Shown here one piece after another: positions 20,515-31,301 of a stretch of DNA of 64,000 bases. Position 1 is the stretch's first letter. Every line of letters begins with the position of its first letter. The stretch spans positions 37,037-101,036 of the forward strand of contig CANNFB010000009.1 in assembly GCA_947503785.1 (NCBI GenBank), read 5' to 3'. The position numbers and the translations under genes were made by a program. Under the pieces are notes generated by a model. That model saw only the letters and a list, made by a program, of their open reading frames with translations, was not told the DNA's origin and made no database searches. The DNA is from an uncultured Campylobacterales bacterium (GTDB taxonomy: Bacteria; Campylobacterota; Campylobacteria; Campylobacterales; Arcobacteraceae).

Positions 20515-21434
20515 GAAATAACTTCATTCGCAACATCAAATCTATTTGCTGTCATTAAGTGTATTTTTGGGTGTATTTTTCTAATTTCTTTGTAAATATC
20601 TTGACTTAGTCTCATTCCAACTTTATACTCTTCTTCTACAGATATTTTGTGAGCATTTTCAAGTTGGTCAATCCAATATTGCGGTACATGAATGCCAGGA
20701 ACTTGAGCTTCTAAAAAAAGTGCAGTTCTTAGTTTTGTAATAGGAAATAATCCAAAGATTAATTGAGATTTCTTCTTATCTCCTGAAACATCTTCTTTTG
20801 CTTTATCAAATGTTTCAAGTAATTTTTTTGCATTATCAATATCAAATACTGGTTGAGAAATAATTCCTAAAGAACCATTTTGTATTTTATTATGCATTTT
20901 TTTCTCTAATGTTGAGAAGTTTCTTGCATATGAATTTACAACTGAAAAAGGAAATATTTGCTTTGGTTCGATTTTAAAAGGATGCCCTGCAAAATCCATT
21001 CCATAATTAAATGATTTTATGATTTTTAAAAGCATTAATGAGTTTGATTCAAATACACCTTTTGAGTGTGGTTGGTCACTCATTTTTGCAGGATCTCCTG
21101 TAAGTGCTAAAATAGCTCGTACATCAAAATCACTAGCTCCTAATAAATCTGATTGTAAAGCAATCTTATTTCTATCTCTCATACTCATAGTTGCAATTAC
21201 TGGTTTGTTAAATTCCATTTGTAATTTAAGTGAGGCAAATAATGCGTTGTATTTTAATTTTGCAAGTGGGTTATCTGTACAAGAAAATCCATCTACTTTA
21301 TTTTGTAGTTTAAATTTTTTAATTCTTTCAATAATATTATGCATAGAAGGTTCATGTTGTGGTGTTGTTTCTAATGTTAAATAATAGTCTTCTTGAAGTT
21401 TTTGTAGTAGTGTTTCAAACATAGGGAAAAACAA
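20511..21434 (-). CDS. methylenetetrahydrofolate reductase family protein
   Basis: TIM-barrel MTHFR-like: TLETTPQHEPSM, ILALTGDPAKM, QPVFDIDNAKKLLE. Confidence 0.8.
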   Translation of the reverse strand: MFFPMFETLLQKLQEDYYLTLETTPQHEPSMHNIIERIKKFKLQNKVDGFSCTDNPLAKLKYNALFASLKLQMEFNKPVIATMSMRDRNKIALQSDLLGASDFDVRAILALTGDPAKMSDQPHSKGVFESNSLMLLKIIKSFNYGMDFAGHPFKIEPKQIFPFSVVNSYARNFSTLEKKMHNKIQNGSLGIISQPVFDIDNAKKLLETFDKAKEDVSGDKKKSQLIFGLFPITKLRTALFLEAQVPGIHVPQYWIDQLENAHKISVEEEYKVGMRLSQDIYKEIRKIHPKIHLMTANRFDVANEVIS

Positions 21435-21503
21435 TCCTTTTAGTATATTTAGTTAAATTTAGATAATATTATATCCTTAAAAGACTAAAACTAGGGAAAA
21501 TTA

Positions 21504-22124
21504 ATGAAATTAGCTATTTTTGATTTTGATTCAACACTTATGGATGGAGAGACAATAGACTTTCTAGCAGATGAGTTAGGAATAGGAAAAGAAGTTGCAC
21601 TTATAACTGAAGAAGCTATGTCTGGACGACTTGATTTCTTTGAATCTTTAACTACAAGAGTAGGTTTATTAAAAGGTTTAGAGTATCAAAAAGCCGTTGA
21701 TATTTGTAAAGATTTACCATTAATGCCAGGAGCAAAAGAACTAATTCCAGCTTTAAAAGCAAAAGGTTATAAAGTTGTATGTTTTTCAGGTGGCTTTAGA
21801 ATTGGAACTAGTCCTGCAAAAGATATTTTAGGTTTAGATGCAGATTTTTCAAATGTATTACATGAAAAAGATGGAATATTAACAGGTCTTGTTGGTGGAG
21901 ATATGATGTTTTCTCATTCAAAAGGTGATATGATTCAAAGACTACAGTCTTTATTGGGCGTAACTCGTGCTGATACTTTAGTTTGTGGTGATGGAGCTAA
22001 TGACTTATCTATGTTTGCACATGCAGATACAAGAATTGCCTTTTGTGCAAGAGAAGTATTAAAAAAAGAAGCAAATATTATTATAGATGAAAAAGATTTA
22101 ACAAAAATATTAGAAAAAATATAA
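21504..22124 (+). CDS. serB: phosphoserine phosphatase (HAD)
   Basis: IFDFDSTLMDGETID, VCFSGGFRIG, VCGDGANDLSM. Confidence 0.9.
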   Translation: MKLAIFDFDSTLMDGETIDFLADELGIGKEVALITEEAMSGRLDFFESLTTRVGLLKGLEYQKAVDICKDLPLMPGAKELIPALKAKGYKVVCFSGGFRIGTSPAKDILGLDADFSNVLHEKDGILTGLVGGDMMFSHSKGDMIQRLQSLLGVTRADTLVCGDGANDLSMFAHADTRIAFCAREVLKKEANIIIDEKDLTKILEKI

Positions 22125-22133
22125 GGAAAACAG

Positions 22134-23126
22134 ATGAGCTTAAAAGAAGATATTAATTACTCTTTATGGTGTGATTTTATAGAAAGAGATTTTTTAGAGA
22201 ATAGATTTCAAGAGATAATTAAAGATGAAATTATTCAAGGTGCTACATCAAATCCTGCAATTTTTGAATCTTCAATTTCAAATTCTGTTGCATATAAACA
22301 ACAACTTGATATGTTACAAGCAAATAATGCAAAAACTATTTATGAAGAATTAGCACTTACGGATATTAAAAGAGCAGCTGAATTACTTTCTTCTTTACAT
22401 AAAGAAGATTCTGATGATGGCTTTATTTCAATTGAAGTGGATCCTTCATTATGTGATGATGCTCAAGGAACTATTGATGAAGGTGTAAGATTACACTCTT
22501 CAATAAATGCTGAAAATGTAATGATTAAAGTACCTGCAACTGAAGCTGGATATATTGCTATGAGAGAATTAACTTCAAAAGGTATTCATGTAAATGCAAC
22601 GTTGATTTTTTCTCCTATACAAGCTATTAAATGTGCGCAAGCCTTGGATGAAGGTATTAAAGATTCTAATAAAGATATTAAAGCCGTAGTTTCTGTTTTT
22701 GTTTCTAGATTTGATAGAATGTGTGATGGGGAGTTTATCACTAAAGGTTTAGTAACTTCTAAACTAGGTATCATAAACGCAACTAAATGTTATCATGAAA
22801 TTAATAAGTTTAAAAACTCTAATATTAGAACATTATTTGCAAGTACAGGTGTAAAAGGAAATGAATTATCACCTAGTTATTATATTGATAACTTAATCTT
22901 TCCAAACTCTGTAAATACTGCGCCTTTATCAACTATTGAAGATTGGGTAAAAGATGGAGTTAAAGAAGAAACAAATATTATGAGTGAAGAAGAGTGTAAT
23001 GCATACTTTGAAAAAATAAAGAACAAGAAAGTAAATATGAATAATATTTATAATGAGCTATTAACTCAAGGTTTAGATGCATTTAAAGTTTCATTTAAAG
23101 ATTTATTATCAAAGTTAATTAACTAA
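22134..23126 (+). CDS. tal: transaldolase
   Basis: GATSNPAIFESSISNS, VMIKVPATEAG, VSVFVSRFDR. Confidence 0.93.
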   Translation: MSLKEDINYSLWCDFIERDFLENRFQEIIKDEIIQGATSNPAIFESSISNSVAYKQQLDMLQANNAKTIYEELALTDIKRAAELLSSLHKEDSDDGFISIEVDPSLCDDAQGTIDEGVRLHSSINAENVMIKVPATEAGYIAMRELTSKGIHVNATLIFSPIQAIKCAQALDEGIKDSNKDIKAVVSVFVSRFDRMCDGEFITKGLVTSKLGIINATKCYHEINKFKNSNIRTLFASTGVKGNELSPSYYIDNLIFPNSVNTAPLSTIEDWVKDGVKEETNIMSEEECNAYFEKIKNKKVNMNNIYNELLTQGLDAFKVSFKDLLSKLIN

Positions 23127-23176
23127 GTAAAAATAAGATAACATTTCAAAATTAAAAATACAAAAAAAGGCAGAAA

Positions 23177-24541
23177 ATGAAGAATTGGGAACCAAATAGT
23201 TGGAGAGACTTTCCAATAAAACAACAACCAACTTATACTGATTTAGATAAGTTAAACAAAGTAGAAAAAGAACTAGGTTCATATCCTCCACTTATTTTTG
23301 CAGGAGAAGCTTTAAATTTAAAGAATCAATTAGCTGATGTAGTAAATGGTAAAGCTTTCTTACTTCAAGGTGGAGATTGTGCTGAATCTTTTGCTTCATT
23401 TGATGCAAATAATATTAAGAATTTGTTTAAAGTTATGATGCAAATGTCTGTAGTTTTAACATTCTCAGGAGGATGTCCTGTTGTTAAAGTTGGACGAGTT
23501 GCTGGCCAATTTGCAAAACCTAGATCTTCTGATTTTGAAGAAATAAATGGAATTTCATTGCCTTCTTATAGAGGAGATATTGTAAATGATATTGAATTTA
23601 ATGAAAAATCAAGAGGTCCAAAACCTAAAAAGTTATTAAAAGCATATAATCAAAGTGCTGCAACGATGAACTTACTTCGAGCTTTTTCTCGTGGAGGTAT
23701 GGCTGATTTAAATCAAGTACATTTATGGAATACAGACTTTGTAAATGATAATACTTTAGGTGAAAAATATAATGAGGTATCGCATAAAATTACTGAAGCA
23801 CTTAATTTTATGAAAGCTTGTGGAATTACAAGTCAAACAACTCCAAACTTAGCTCAAACAACACTATTTACTTCACATGAAGCATTGTTATTAAACTATG
23901 AACAAGCACTAACTAGAAGAGATTCAATTACTGGTGATTGGTTTAACTGTGCCGCTCATATGTTATGGATAGGTGATAGAACAAGAGATTTAAAAGATGC
24001 TCATATTGAATATTTTAGAGGGATTAAAAATCCAATTGGATGTAAAGTAGGACCTTCTATGAAAGAAGATGAATTGATTCAGTTAATTGATACTTTAAAT
24101 CCAGAGAATGAAGCGGGAAGACTAAACTTAATTGTGCGAATGGGTGCAAATAAAGTTGGAGATTTCTACCCAAAATTACTTGAAAGAGTAAAAAGAGAAG
24201 GGAAAAATGTATTATGGTCATGTGACCCAATGCATGGAAATACTATTAAAGCTGATAATGGTTATAAAACTAGAGATTTTGAAGCAATATTATCTGAAGT
24301 AAAACAGTTCTTTCAAATCCATAGAGCTGAAGGTACTTATGCTGGTGGTATTCACTTAGAAATGACTGGTCAAGATGTAACTGAGTGTACAGGAAGTGCA
24401 AGTTCAGCAGTTACTACTGAAGGACTAGCATCTCGATATCATACTCAATGTGACCCAAGATTAAATGCTGACCAAGCACTTGAGTTATCATTTATGATTG
24501 CAGATACTTTAAAAGAAGCTAGAAAAGATTTAATTATATAA
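23177..24541 (+). CDS. aroG: class II 3-deoxy-7-phosphoheptulonate synthase
   Basis: [46 protein letters not shown]. Confidence 0.95.
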   Translation: MKNWEPNSWRDFPIKQQPTYTDLDKLNKVEKELGSYPPLIFAGEALNLKNQLADVVNGKAFLLQGGDCAESFASFDANNIKNLFKVMMQMSVVLTFSGGCPVVKVGRVAGQFAKPRSSDFEEINGISLPSYRGDIVNDIEFNEKSRGPKPKKLLKAYNQSAATMNLLRAFSRGGMADLNQVHLWNTDFVNDNTLGEKYNEVSHKITEALNFMKACGITSQTTPNLAQTTLFTSHEALLLNYEQALTRRDSITGDWFNCAAHMLWIGDRTRDLKDAHIEYFRGIKNPIGCKVGPSMKEDELIQLIDTLNPENEAGRLNLIVRMGANKVGDFYPKLLERVKREGKNVLWSCDPMHGNTIKADNGYKTRDFEAILSEVKQFFQIHRAEGTYAGGIHLEMTGQDVTECTGSASSAVTTEGLASRYHTQCDPRLNADQALELSFMIADTLKEARKDLII

Positions 24542-24565
24542 TTAAATCTTTTAAGTTTTTAGCAT

Positions 24566-24602
24566 AAAAAAAGGGAGATAGTTTTACTATCTCCCTTTTT
24601 TT
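24566..24602 (+). terminator. intrinsic terminator after aroG (probably bidirectional)
   Basis: GGGAGATAG-TTTTA-CTATCTCCC flanked by A and T runs. Confidence 0.9.
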
Positions 24603-24623
24603 ATCTCTAATTTTTTTAGATGA

Positions 24624-24965
24624 TTATAAAAAAGTTTCTTTATAAATCTCTTCTTTAAAAGCTACTAAAACTTTTCCATCATATTCAACTAGAGGTCTTT
24701 TTAAGAGCATAGGCTCTTTTTTTAACCACTGTATTTTCCCATCATCATCTAAATTTAACTCTTTTAATTTTAAAGTTCTATATTTAGTACCTCTTGAATT
24801 AAATAGTAAATTTATATCTGCTTTTTCTACCCATGAATCTATTAGATCTGAAGTTGGTAATTCTTTTTTAAAATCAAAAAATTCAACGTCTATTTCGTTG
24901 TCCTTAAAAAACCTTAAGGCTTTTCTAACAGAGTCTCAGGTTTTTATTCCATAAACCTTAAACAT
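24624..24965 (-). CDS. ArsC/Spx/MgsR family protein with in-frame TGA at codon 10 (candidate selenoprotein)
   Basis: Reverse strand: MFKVYGIKT-(TGA)-DSVRKALRFFKDNEIDVEFFDFKKELPTSDLIDSWVEKADINLLFNSRGTKYRTLKLKELNLDDDGKIQWLKKEPMLLKRPLVEYDGKVLVAFKEEIYKETFL*; TGA (24936-24938) sits at the family's redox Cys; rest of frame intact. Confidence 0.85.
24896..24938 (-). promoter_or_regulatory. candidate bacterial SECIS element just 3' of the UGA
   Basis: TGA GACTCTGTTAGAAAAG CCTTAA GGTTTT TTAAGG AC AAC: 6-bp stem, 6-nt loop starting GG, loop begins 22 nt after TGA; possible outer GTT/AAC pairing. Confidence 0.7.
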
Positions 24966-24973
24966 TTTTCTTC

Positions 24974-25264
24974 CTATTCTATAATTTTTGGTACGACAAA
25001 AAACCCATCTTCACTTTTTGGTGCATGATCTAAAATGTGTTTTGATAGTTCTAAGTCTTGATTTGCGTTATCTTCTCTAAGTGGTGTTCCACCCTCAATT
25101 GTACTAAATGTAGCTTCAATATTTGATACATCTATCTCATTTAAGTTTTCAACAAAGTTAATAATATCAGCAAGTTCTGCTTTTAAATTTTCTTTTTTTG
25201 ACTCATCTATTTCTAAACTAGATAGTTTTGATAGTTTTGCAATTAAGTTATCATCAACAGTCAT
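24974..25264 (-). CDS. gatC: Asp/Glu-tRNA amidotransferase subunit C
   Basis: 96 aa, LSSLEIDE...ADIINFVENLNEIDVSNIEATFST...LREDNANQ. Confidence 0.93.
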   Translation of the reverse strand: MTVDDNLIAKLSKLSSLEIDESKKENLKAELADIINFVENLNEIDVSNIEATFSTIEGGTPLREDNANQDLELSKHILDHAPKSEDGFFVVPKIIE

Positions 25265-25328
25265 ATTTTTCCTTATAATTTCTAATATATATCTATTTTA
25301 ACATAAAAATAGAAAATCTTCTTTTAAT

Positions 25329-26474
<1,146 letters not shown>

Positions 26475-26549
26475 TTAAAAGAATTATATCTAAAGTAAAT
26501 TAATATTTAAATTTATAATTATTAATTTATCTAAAAGCCTTGTTATGGA

Positions 26550-26582
26550 GATAAAATAAAATTATTTATTTTATCTTTTTTT
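26550..26582 (+). terminator. orphan hairpin plus T-tract between divergent tgt and tolC
   Basis: GATAAAATAAA-ATTA-TTTATTTTATC followed by a T run; no annotated gene upstream on +. Confidence 0.55.
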
Positions 26583-26620
26583 TGTTATACTTATAAAGCA
26601 TATATTTTACAAGGAAAAAA

Positions 26621-28096
26621 ATGAAATTATTATTATGTTTATTAATCTGCTCAAGTGTTATCTTTGCAAAAGCAAAAGAATTTACATTAAAAGAAGCAAT
26701 AAATATTGCTTTAGAAAATAATCATCAAAGTAAGATTTCAAAAGTTGCACTAGAAATTGCAAATACTCAATATAACCAAGCACTTAGTGCAAATTATCCA
26801 GCCTTAAATGCAATGGTTGTCGGACAGAGACTGAACGAAGATCTTATTTTTCAGCAAAGAGGTTCATTTACTTTACCATCAGATGTAAGTAAGACATTTG
26901 CTCTTGCTAATACTTTAAATACTAATTTTGTAGTACCTGCAGAATTAGCTGCGTATGGAATAACAACTGTTGACCAATATAGAGCATTTATATCAGCTGA
27001 TACTACTATTCTACCTGAAGGTCAACTATCTGCAGATATAGATTCTAAAGCATTAGGTCGAGATACTATAAAAGCCTCCTTAAATCTTTTATATCCCTTA
27101 TTTACAGGTGGAAAAATATCTTCTGTAATCCAACAAGCTAAATTAAATAAATTATTAGCAATGAATACAATAAGAAGAAATGATTTAGAAGTGATTTATG
27201 ATATTAAAAAATATTTCTATGGATATGTCCTAACAAATGAATTGTATAAAATAGCAAAATCAACGCTTGATAGAATGACTTATATATCTACTCTAACAAA
27301 ACAGTTTTATGAAAGTGGAGAGTCTTTAAATGTTAAAAAAACAGATTATCTATCTATCCAAGTTACAGTTGCTTTAATAGAATCAATTGTTGCAAAAATT
27401 GAAGCAAATAGATTTATGGTTACATCAGCTTTATCAAATGCAATGGGTTTAGCATGGGATAGTGAAATCAAACCAAGATATACTAATAATGAGTTATTAC
27501 CTCCAAAATATTCTTTATCAAAATTAGTTCAAGATGCATATAGAACAAATAGTGATATTAGGAAAATGGATATTGCTTTGAAAATATCAAAGGAACAAAT
27601 AAAAGAACAAAAAGCTGGGCATTATCCTAGTGTTGCTTTAATGGGTGAGCTTGCACATACATATAACTCTTATGAATATGGATATTTATCTGATGACAAA
27701 GAAAACACATGGAATATAGGTTTCGCAGCAGAAATACCACTTTTTGATGGTTTTAAGACTACAAATATGGTAAGTGAAAAAAAATTAGAGAAAAAGAAAC
27801 TATATTTATTACAAGATATGTTAAAGGAAGGAGTTGCAATACAAATTAAGAATGAACTTAATAACGCACTTCTTGGTTTTAAACAAATCCAGACACTAAA
27901 AAAAGCAAAAAAATTAGCACAAGCTAGTAGAGAATTAAATGTAAGAGGTTATCAAATAGATGCTATTGAACCAAAAAGTGTAATAGAAGCACAATATATT
28001 GAATCTTATGTAAAAGCTGATTATTTAAAATATATTCATGATTATTTATTATCTTTAGCAAAAATTGATAAGTTAATAGGGCAAGAAGTAAAGTAA
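26621..28096 (+). CDS. TolC family outer membrane efflux protein
   Basis: Signal peptide, KEFTLKEAINIALENN, paired OEP-like repeats. Confidence 0.9.
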   Translation: MKLLLCLLICSSVIFAKAKEFTLKEAINIALENNHQSKISKVALEIANTQYNQALSANYPALNAMVVGQRLNEDLIFQQRGSFTLPSDVSKTFALANTLNTNFVVPAELAAYGITTVDQYRAFISADTTILPEGQLSADIDSKALGRDTIKASLNLLYPLFTGGKISSVIQQAKLNKLLAMNTIRRNDLEVIYDIKKYFYGYVLTNELYKIAKSTLDRMTYISTLTKQFYESGESLNVKKTDYLSIQVTVALIESIVAKIEANRFMVTSALSNAMGLAWDSEIKPRYTNNELLPPKYSLSKLVQDAYRTNSDIRKMDIALKISKEQIKEQKAGHYPSVALMGELAHTYNSYEYGYLSDDKENTWNIGFAAEIPLFDGFKTTNMVSEKKLEKKKLYLLQDMLKEGVAIQIKNELNNALLGFKQIQTLKKAKKLAQASRELNVRGYQIDAIEPKSVIEAQYIESYVKADYLKYIHDYLLSLAKIDKLIGQEVK

Positions 28097-28148
28097 AAAA
28101 TTAGCTTTATTTCTGCTACTATTAATTTAAAAAAGATATAATGTCCAA

Positions 28149-29576
28149 ATGAAAAAAATCTTGATTATTTTAGACGGTATTGTTGCAAAAAAACTAATGC
28201 ACAGAATCGTAGAAGCAAATACTGGCGAGAACGCTTATGATATTATATATATGAGTGATGTTATTCTTCCTGTTCAAAAACCTTCGAATTTTACTTTTTA
28301 TAAATTTGACCCAACATCAAAATCAAAACTTGCAATGGTTTTAGATAAAAATATTCATACAGAAGTATTAATCGCACTTAACTCAAAAGATGAGATGATT
28401 AATGTAACTAAGAATATTAGAAGTCATAAAAAAAACTTGCAAATGACAGTTTTAGATTATTGGGGATTAGATTTTAAAGACCAATATATAAATGTATATA
28501 AAGGTATAGATGTTCTTGCAAATGGAATGGTTGAAAGACTTCCAAATATTCCTGTAGTTGCCCAAAATATTGGTTTAAAACAGGGTGAAATTATGGAAAT
28601 TAGAGTTCCTTTTGGGAGTTCTTATGCATATAGATATCTAGGTTCAATTGAGCAAAAAGAGTGGAAAATATTTGCACTTTATAGAAATCAACAACTTGTA
28701 AATATCAAACCTTCATTAGTATTAAAACCAAATGATGTAATCTTAGTAGTTGGAAAACCTTATGTTTTAATGCAAGTTTATAATGCAATTGGTAAAACGC
28801 AAGGGCAATTTCCTATGCCTTTTGGGCACAATATTTATTTATACCTAGACCTTTATTTACAAGATGAAATGAGTGTAAAAAAAGCTATTGAAGAAGCTAA
28901 AACATTAAATCAAAGATTAAAGAATAATAAATTAATTATTAGAATTACAAGACCAACAACGCCTGCTATTATGAATTATATAAAAGAAAAATTAAAATAT
29001 TTTGATAGCATTATTGTTAGAATTGATTATTCAAGTAAGGGTCTTAATAAAATTTTAAAAGAAGACTTTAGAAAATATGATATTGGAATGATGATTTTAA
29101 CACAAGAAATGTTTAAAGCTAAAGACTCTTTAAAAAATATAATTAACTTTAAAGTACCTATTTTTAAATTAGGAAATGAGAGTTTAAAATCTATAAAACA
29201 GACTGTAGTATTATTAAATGATACTCACTCTTATGAGCAAATATCTCCGATTGTATTTGATGTTGCAAGTCAAATAAAAACAAAAACAAGAATTTTTGAT
29301 TTAGATCCAATTGGTGAAGAAGAAGATAAAACAAATTTATTAGATCATTTTGAAAATCTTGCAAAGATATTTAATGAAAAAATCGAAATAGTATCAAATA
29401 ATGAAAATCCAATAAGAGAATTAAAAAAAGAAAAAAATATGCTTCAAATTTTACCTTTAAAGCAAGAAATGCTTAAAAAAAGATTTTCATGGAAGTTCTT
29501 CTATACAAATACTGATTTTATCTCTTTTGATATGAACAAATATAACCAATTATTAGTTCCAATAGTTGAAGAATAA
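28149..29576 (+). CDS. TrkA-C/COG3400-like potassium channel regulator-type protein
   Basis: RCK_C-like stretch (LVNIKPSLVLKPNDVILVVGKPYVLMQVYNAIG) in a 475-aa protein. Confidence 0.65.
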   Translation: MKKILIILDGIVAKKLMHRIVEANTGENAYDIIYMSDVILPVQKPSNFTFYKFDPTSKSKLAMVLDKNIHTEVLIALNSKDEMINVTKNIRSHKKNLQMTVLDYWGLDFKDQYINVYKGIDVLANGMVERLPNIPVVAQNIGLKQGEIMEIRVPFGSSYAYRYLGSIEQKEWKIFALYRNQQLVNIKPSLVLKPNDVILVVGKPYVLMQVYNAIGKTQGQFPMPFGHNIYLYLDLYLQDEMSVKKAIEEAKTLNQRLKNNKLIIRITRPTTPAIMNYIKEKLKYFDSIIVRIDYSSKGLNKILKEDFRKYDIGMMILTQEMFKAKDSLKNIINFKVPIFKLGNESLKSIKQTVVLLNDTHSYEQISPIVFDVASQIKTKTRIFDLDPIGEEEDKTNLLDHFENLAKIFNEKIEIVSNNENPIRELKKEKNMLQILPLKQEMLKKRFSWKFFYTNTDFISFDMNKYNQLLVPIVEE

Positions 29577-29596
29577 TAGATATTAAGGAAAAATAA

Positions 29597-30727
29597 ATGA
29601 ATTTTGAAAAATACCCTTTCGAAAGATTAACAGAAATTTTAGCAGATATTACACCTAATGAAAATTATGAATTATCTGCTTTAACTATTGGTGAACCAAA
29701 GTTTGAAACACCAGATTTTATACAAGAGACTTTAAAACAATCAACTTCTTTGTTGAAAAAATATCCAGCATCAGCAGGAATTCCTGAACTTAAAGATTCG
29801 ATGATTAATTTTGTAAATAAAAGGTTTGATGTTACTTTAGATTACACACAAATTATTCCAACTTTTGGAACAAGAGAAGTGTTATTTAACTTTCCTCAAT
29901 TTGCATTATTTGATATAAAAAATCCAACTATTGCTTTTACAAATCCTTTTTATCAAATTTATGAAGGTGCTGCAATAGCTAGTAGAGCAGAAGTTATTCA
30001 TATTGATTTAGTAAAAGAGAATAATTTTAAAGCGCACTTGAGTGATGAGCAATTAAAAAAATGTGATTTAGTTGTATTAAACTTTCCAAATAACCCAACT
30101 TCTGCCTCTATGAGTAAAGAAGAATTGGGAGAGTGGGTAGAAAAAGCTTTAAAATATGATTTTATTTTAATAAATGATGAGTGTTATTCAGAAATTTATT
30201 TTGATGATAACAATAAACCAGCTTCACTTTTAGAAGCTAGTATTCTAGTTGGAAATGATAAATTTAAAAATGTTTTAGTAATGAACTCGATTTCAAAAAG
30301 ATCTTCAGCCCCAGGATTAAGAAGTGGATTTATTGCAGGAGATGCAAAGATACTTAAAAATTATATGCAATATAGAACTTATGTAGGTTGTGCTTCACCC
30401 GTTCCTCTTCAGTACGCTGCTGCTGATGCTTGGAATGAAGAGAGCCATGTAGAGTATTTTAGAAGTATTTACAAGAAAAACTTTGAACTTGCACGTGAAA
30501 TATTAGGAGTAAAAACTCCACAAGCAACTTTTTATATTTGGTTAGAAGTTGATGATGAAATAGAATTTACAAGAAATTTATATAAAGAAAAAAATATAAA
30601 AGTACTTCCAGGTTCTTTTCTAGGTAGAGAAGGAATTGGAAAAGGTTATGTACGAATAGCCTTAGTTGAAAATGCGCAAAAAACAGAAGAAGTATTAAAA
30701 AGATTAAAGGATTTTATTGATGGATAA
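29597..30727 (+). CDS. class I/II aminotransferase (succinyldiaminopimelate transaminase-like)
   Basis: PLP fold: NFPNNPTSASMSKEEL, NDECYSEIYF, SISKRSSAPGLRSGF. Confidence 0.85.
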   Translation: MNFEKYPFERLTEILADITPNENYELSALTIGEPKFETPDFIQETLKQSTSLLKKYPASAGIPELKDSMINFVNKRFDVTLDYTQIIPTFGTREVLFNFPQFALFDIKNPTIAFTNPFYQIYEGAAIASRAEVIHIDLVKENNFKAHLSDEQLKKCDLVVLNFPNNPTSASMSKEELGEWVEKALKYDFILINDECYSEIYFDDNNKPASLLEASILVGNDKFKNVLVMNSISKRSSAPGLRSGFIAGDAKILKNYMQYRTYVGCASPVPLQYAAADAWNEESHVEYFRSIYKKNFELAREILGVKTPQATFYIWLEVDDEIEFTRNLYKEKNIKVLPGSFLGREGIGKGYVRIALVENAQKTEEVLKRLKDFIDG

Positions 30728-31301
30728 AGAGCAGTTAAACGATGCAAGAACAAATCCAGACTTTCTAAAGTATTTAGAAGAGGCTAGAGTTAAATCTATT
30801 GCAGAAAAGAATATAAATGTAATGTATGAAACATTAGATTCAATGTTAATTTTGGATTTAGATGAAGAAAAGATAAACAAACTTTATGAAGAAATTTTAA
30901 AAACTTCTTTTGAAAATGTTGAGCAAATTGTAAATAAAAATGAAAAATTAAAATTAAAAAATGAAAACTTACTTTATGTAAGAGCTTTTTATGAACATGC
31001 AATTGAAAAGTGGTCGTATGATAATTTTGATGGGGCTAAAGAGCTAGTTTTTGTTTTAGCTAACATAATTGATGATGAGCCACTTGAAAAGGCTTTAAAT
31101 GTTTTATTAATAGTTTTATCAACTAGAAATCAATTAGATTTTTTCTATGATACAAGTGTTGATCTTGAAAAAGAAAGTAGTGAAGAAAAATACGGATATT
31201 TTATTATGAATTTTAAATTCAATACAGATGAATTTTTAAATGACAATAAAGAGACACTTGAAAAAGAATATAAAAATTTAAAACATTTATTGGATAGCTA
31301 A
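30717..31301 (+). CDS. conserved hypothetical protein upstream of murC
   Basis: 194-aa ORF overlapping the flanking genes. Confidence 0.7.
   Translation: MMDKEQLNDARTNPDFLKYLEEARVKSIAEKNINVMYETLDSMLILDLDEEKINKLYEEILKTSFENVEQIVNKNEKLKLKNENLLYVRAFYEHAIEKWSYDNFDGAKELVFVLANIIDDEPLEKALNVLLIVLSTRNQLDFFYDTSVDLEKESSEEKYGYFIMNFKFNTDEFLNDNKETLEKEYKNLKHLLDS

Noticed and set aside
24624-24965. Calling the ArsC/Spx gene a simple nonsense pseudogene
   Set aside because: Single TGA exactly at the redox Cys codon, intact frame elsewhere and a SECIS-like hairpin make recoding more likely, though a pseudogene is not excluded without knowing sel genes.
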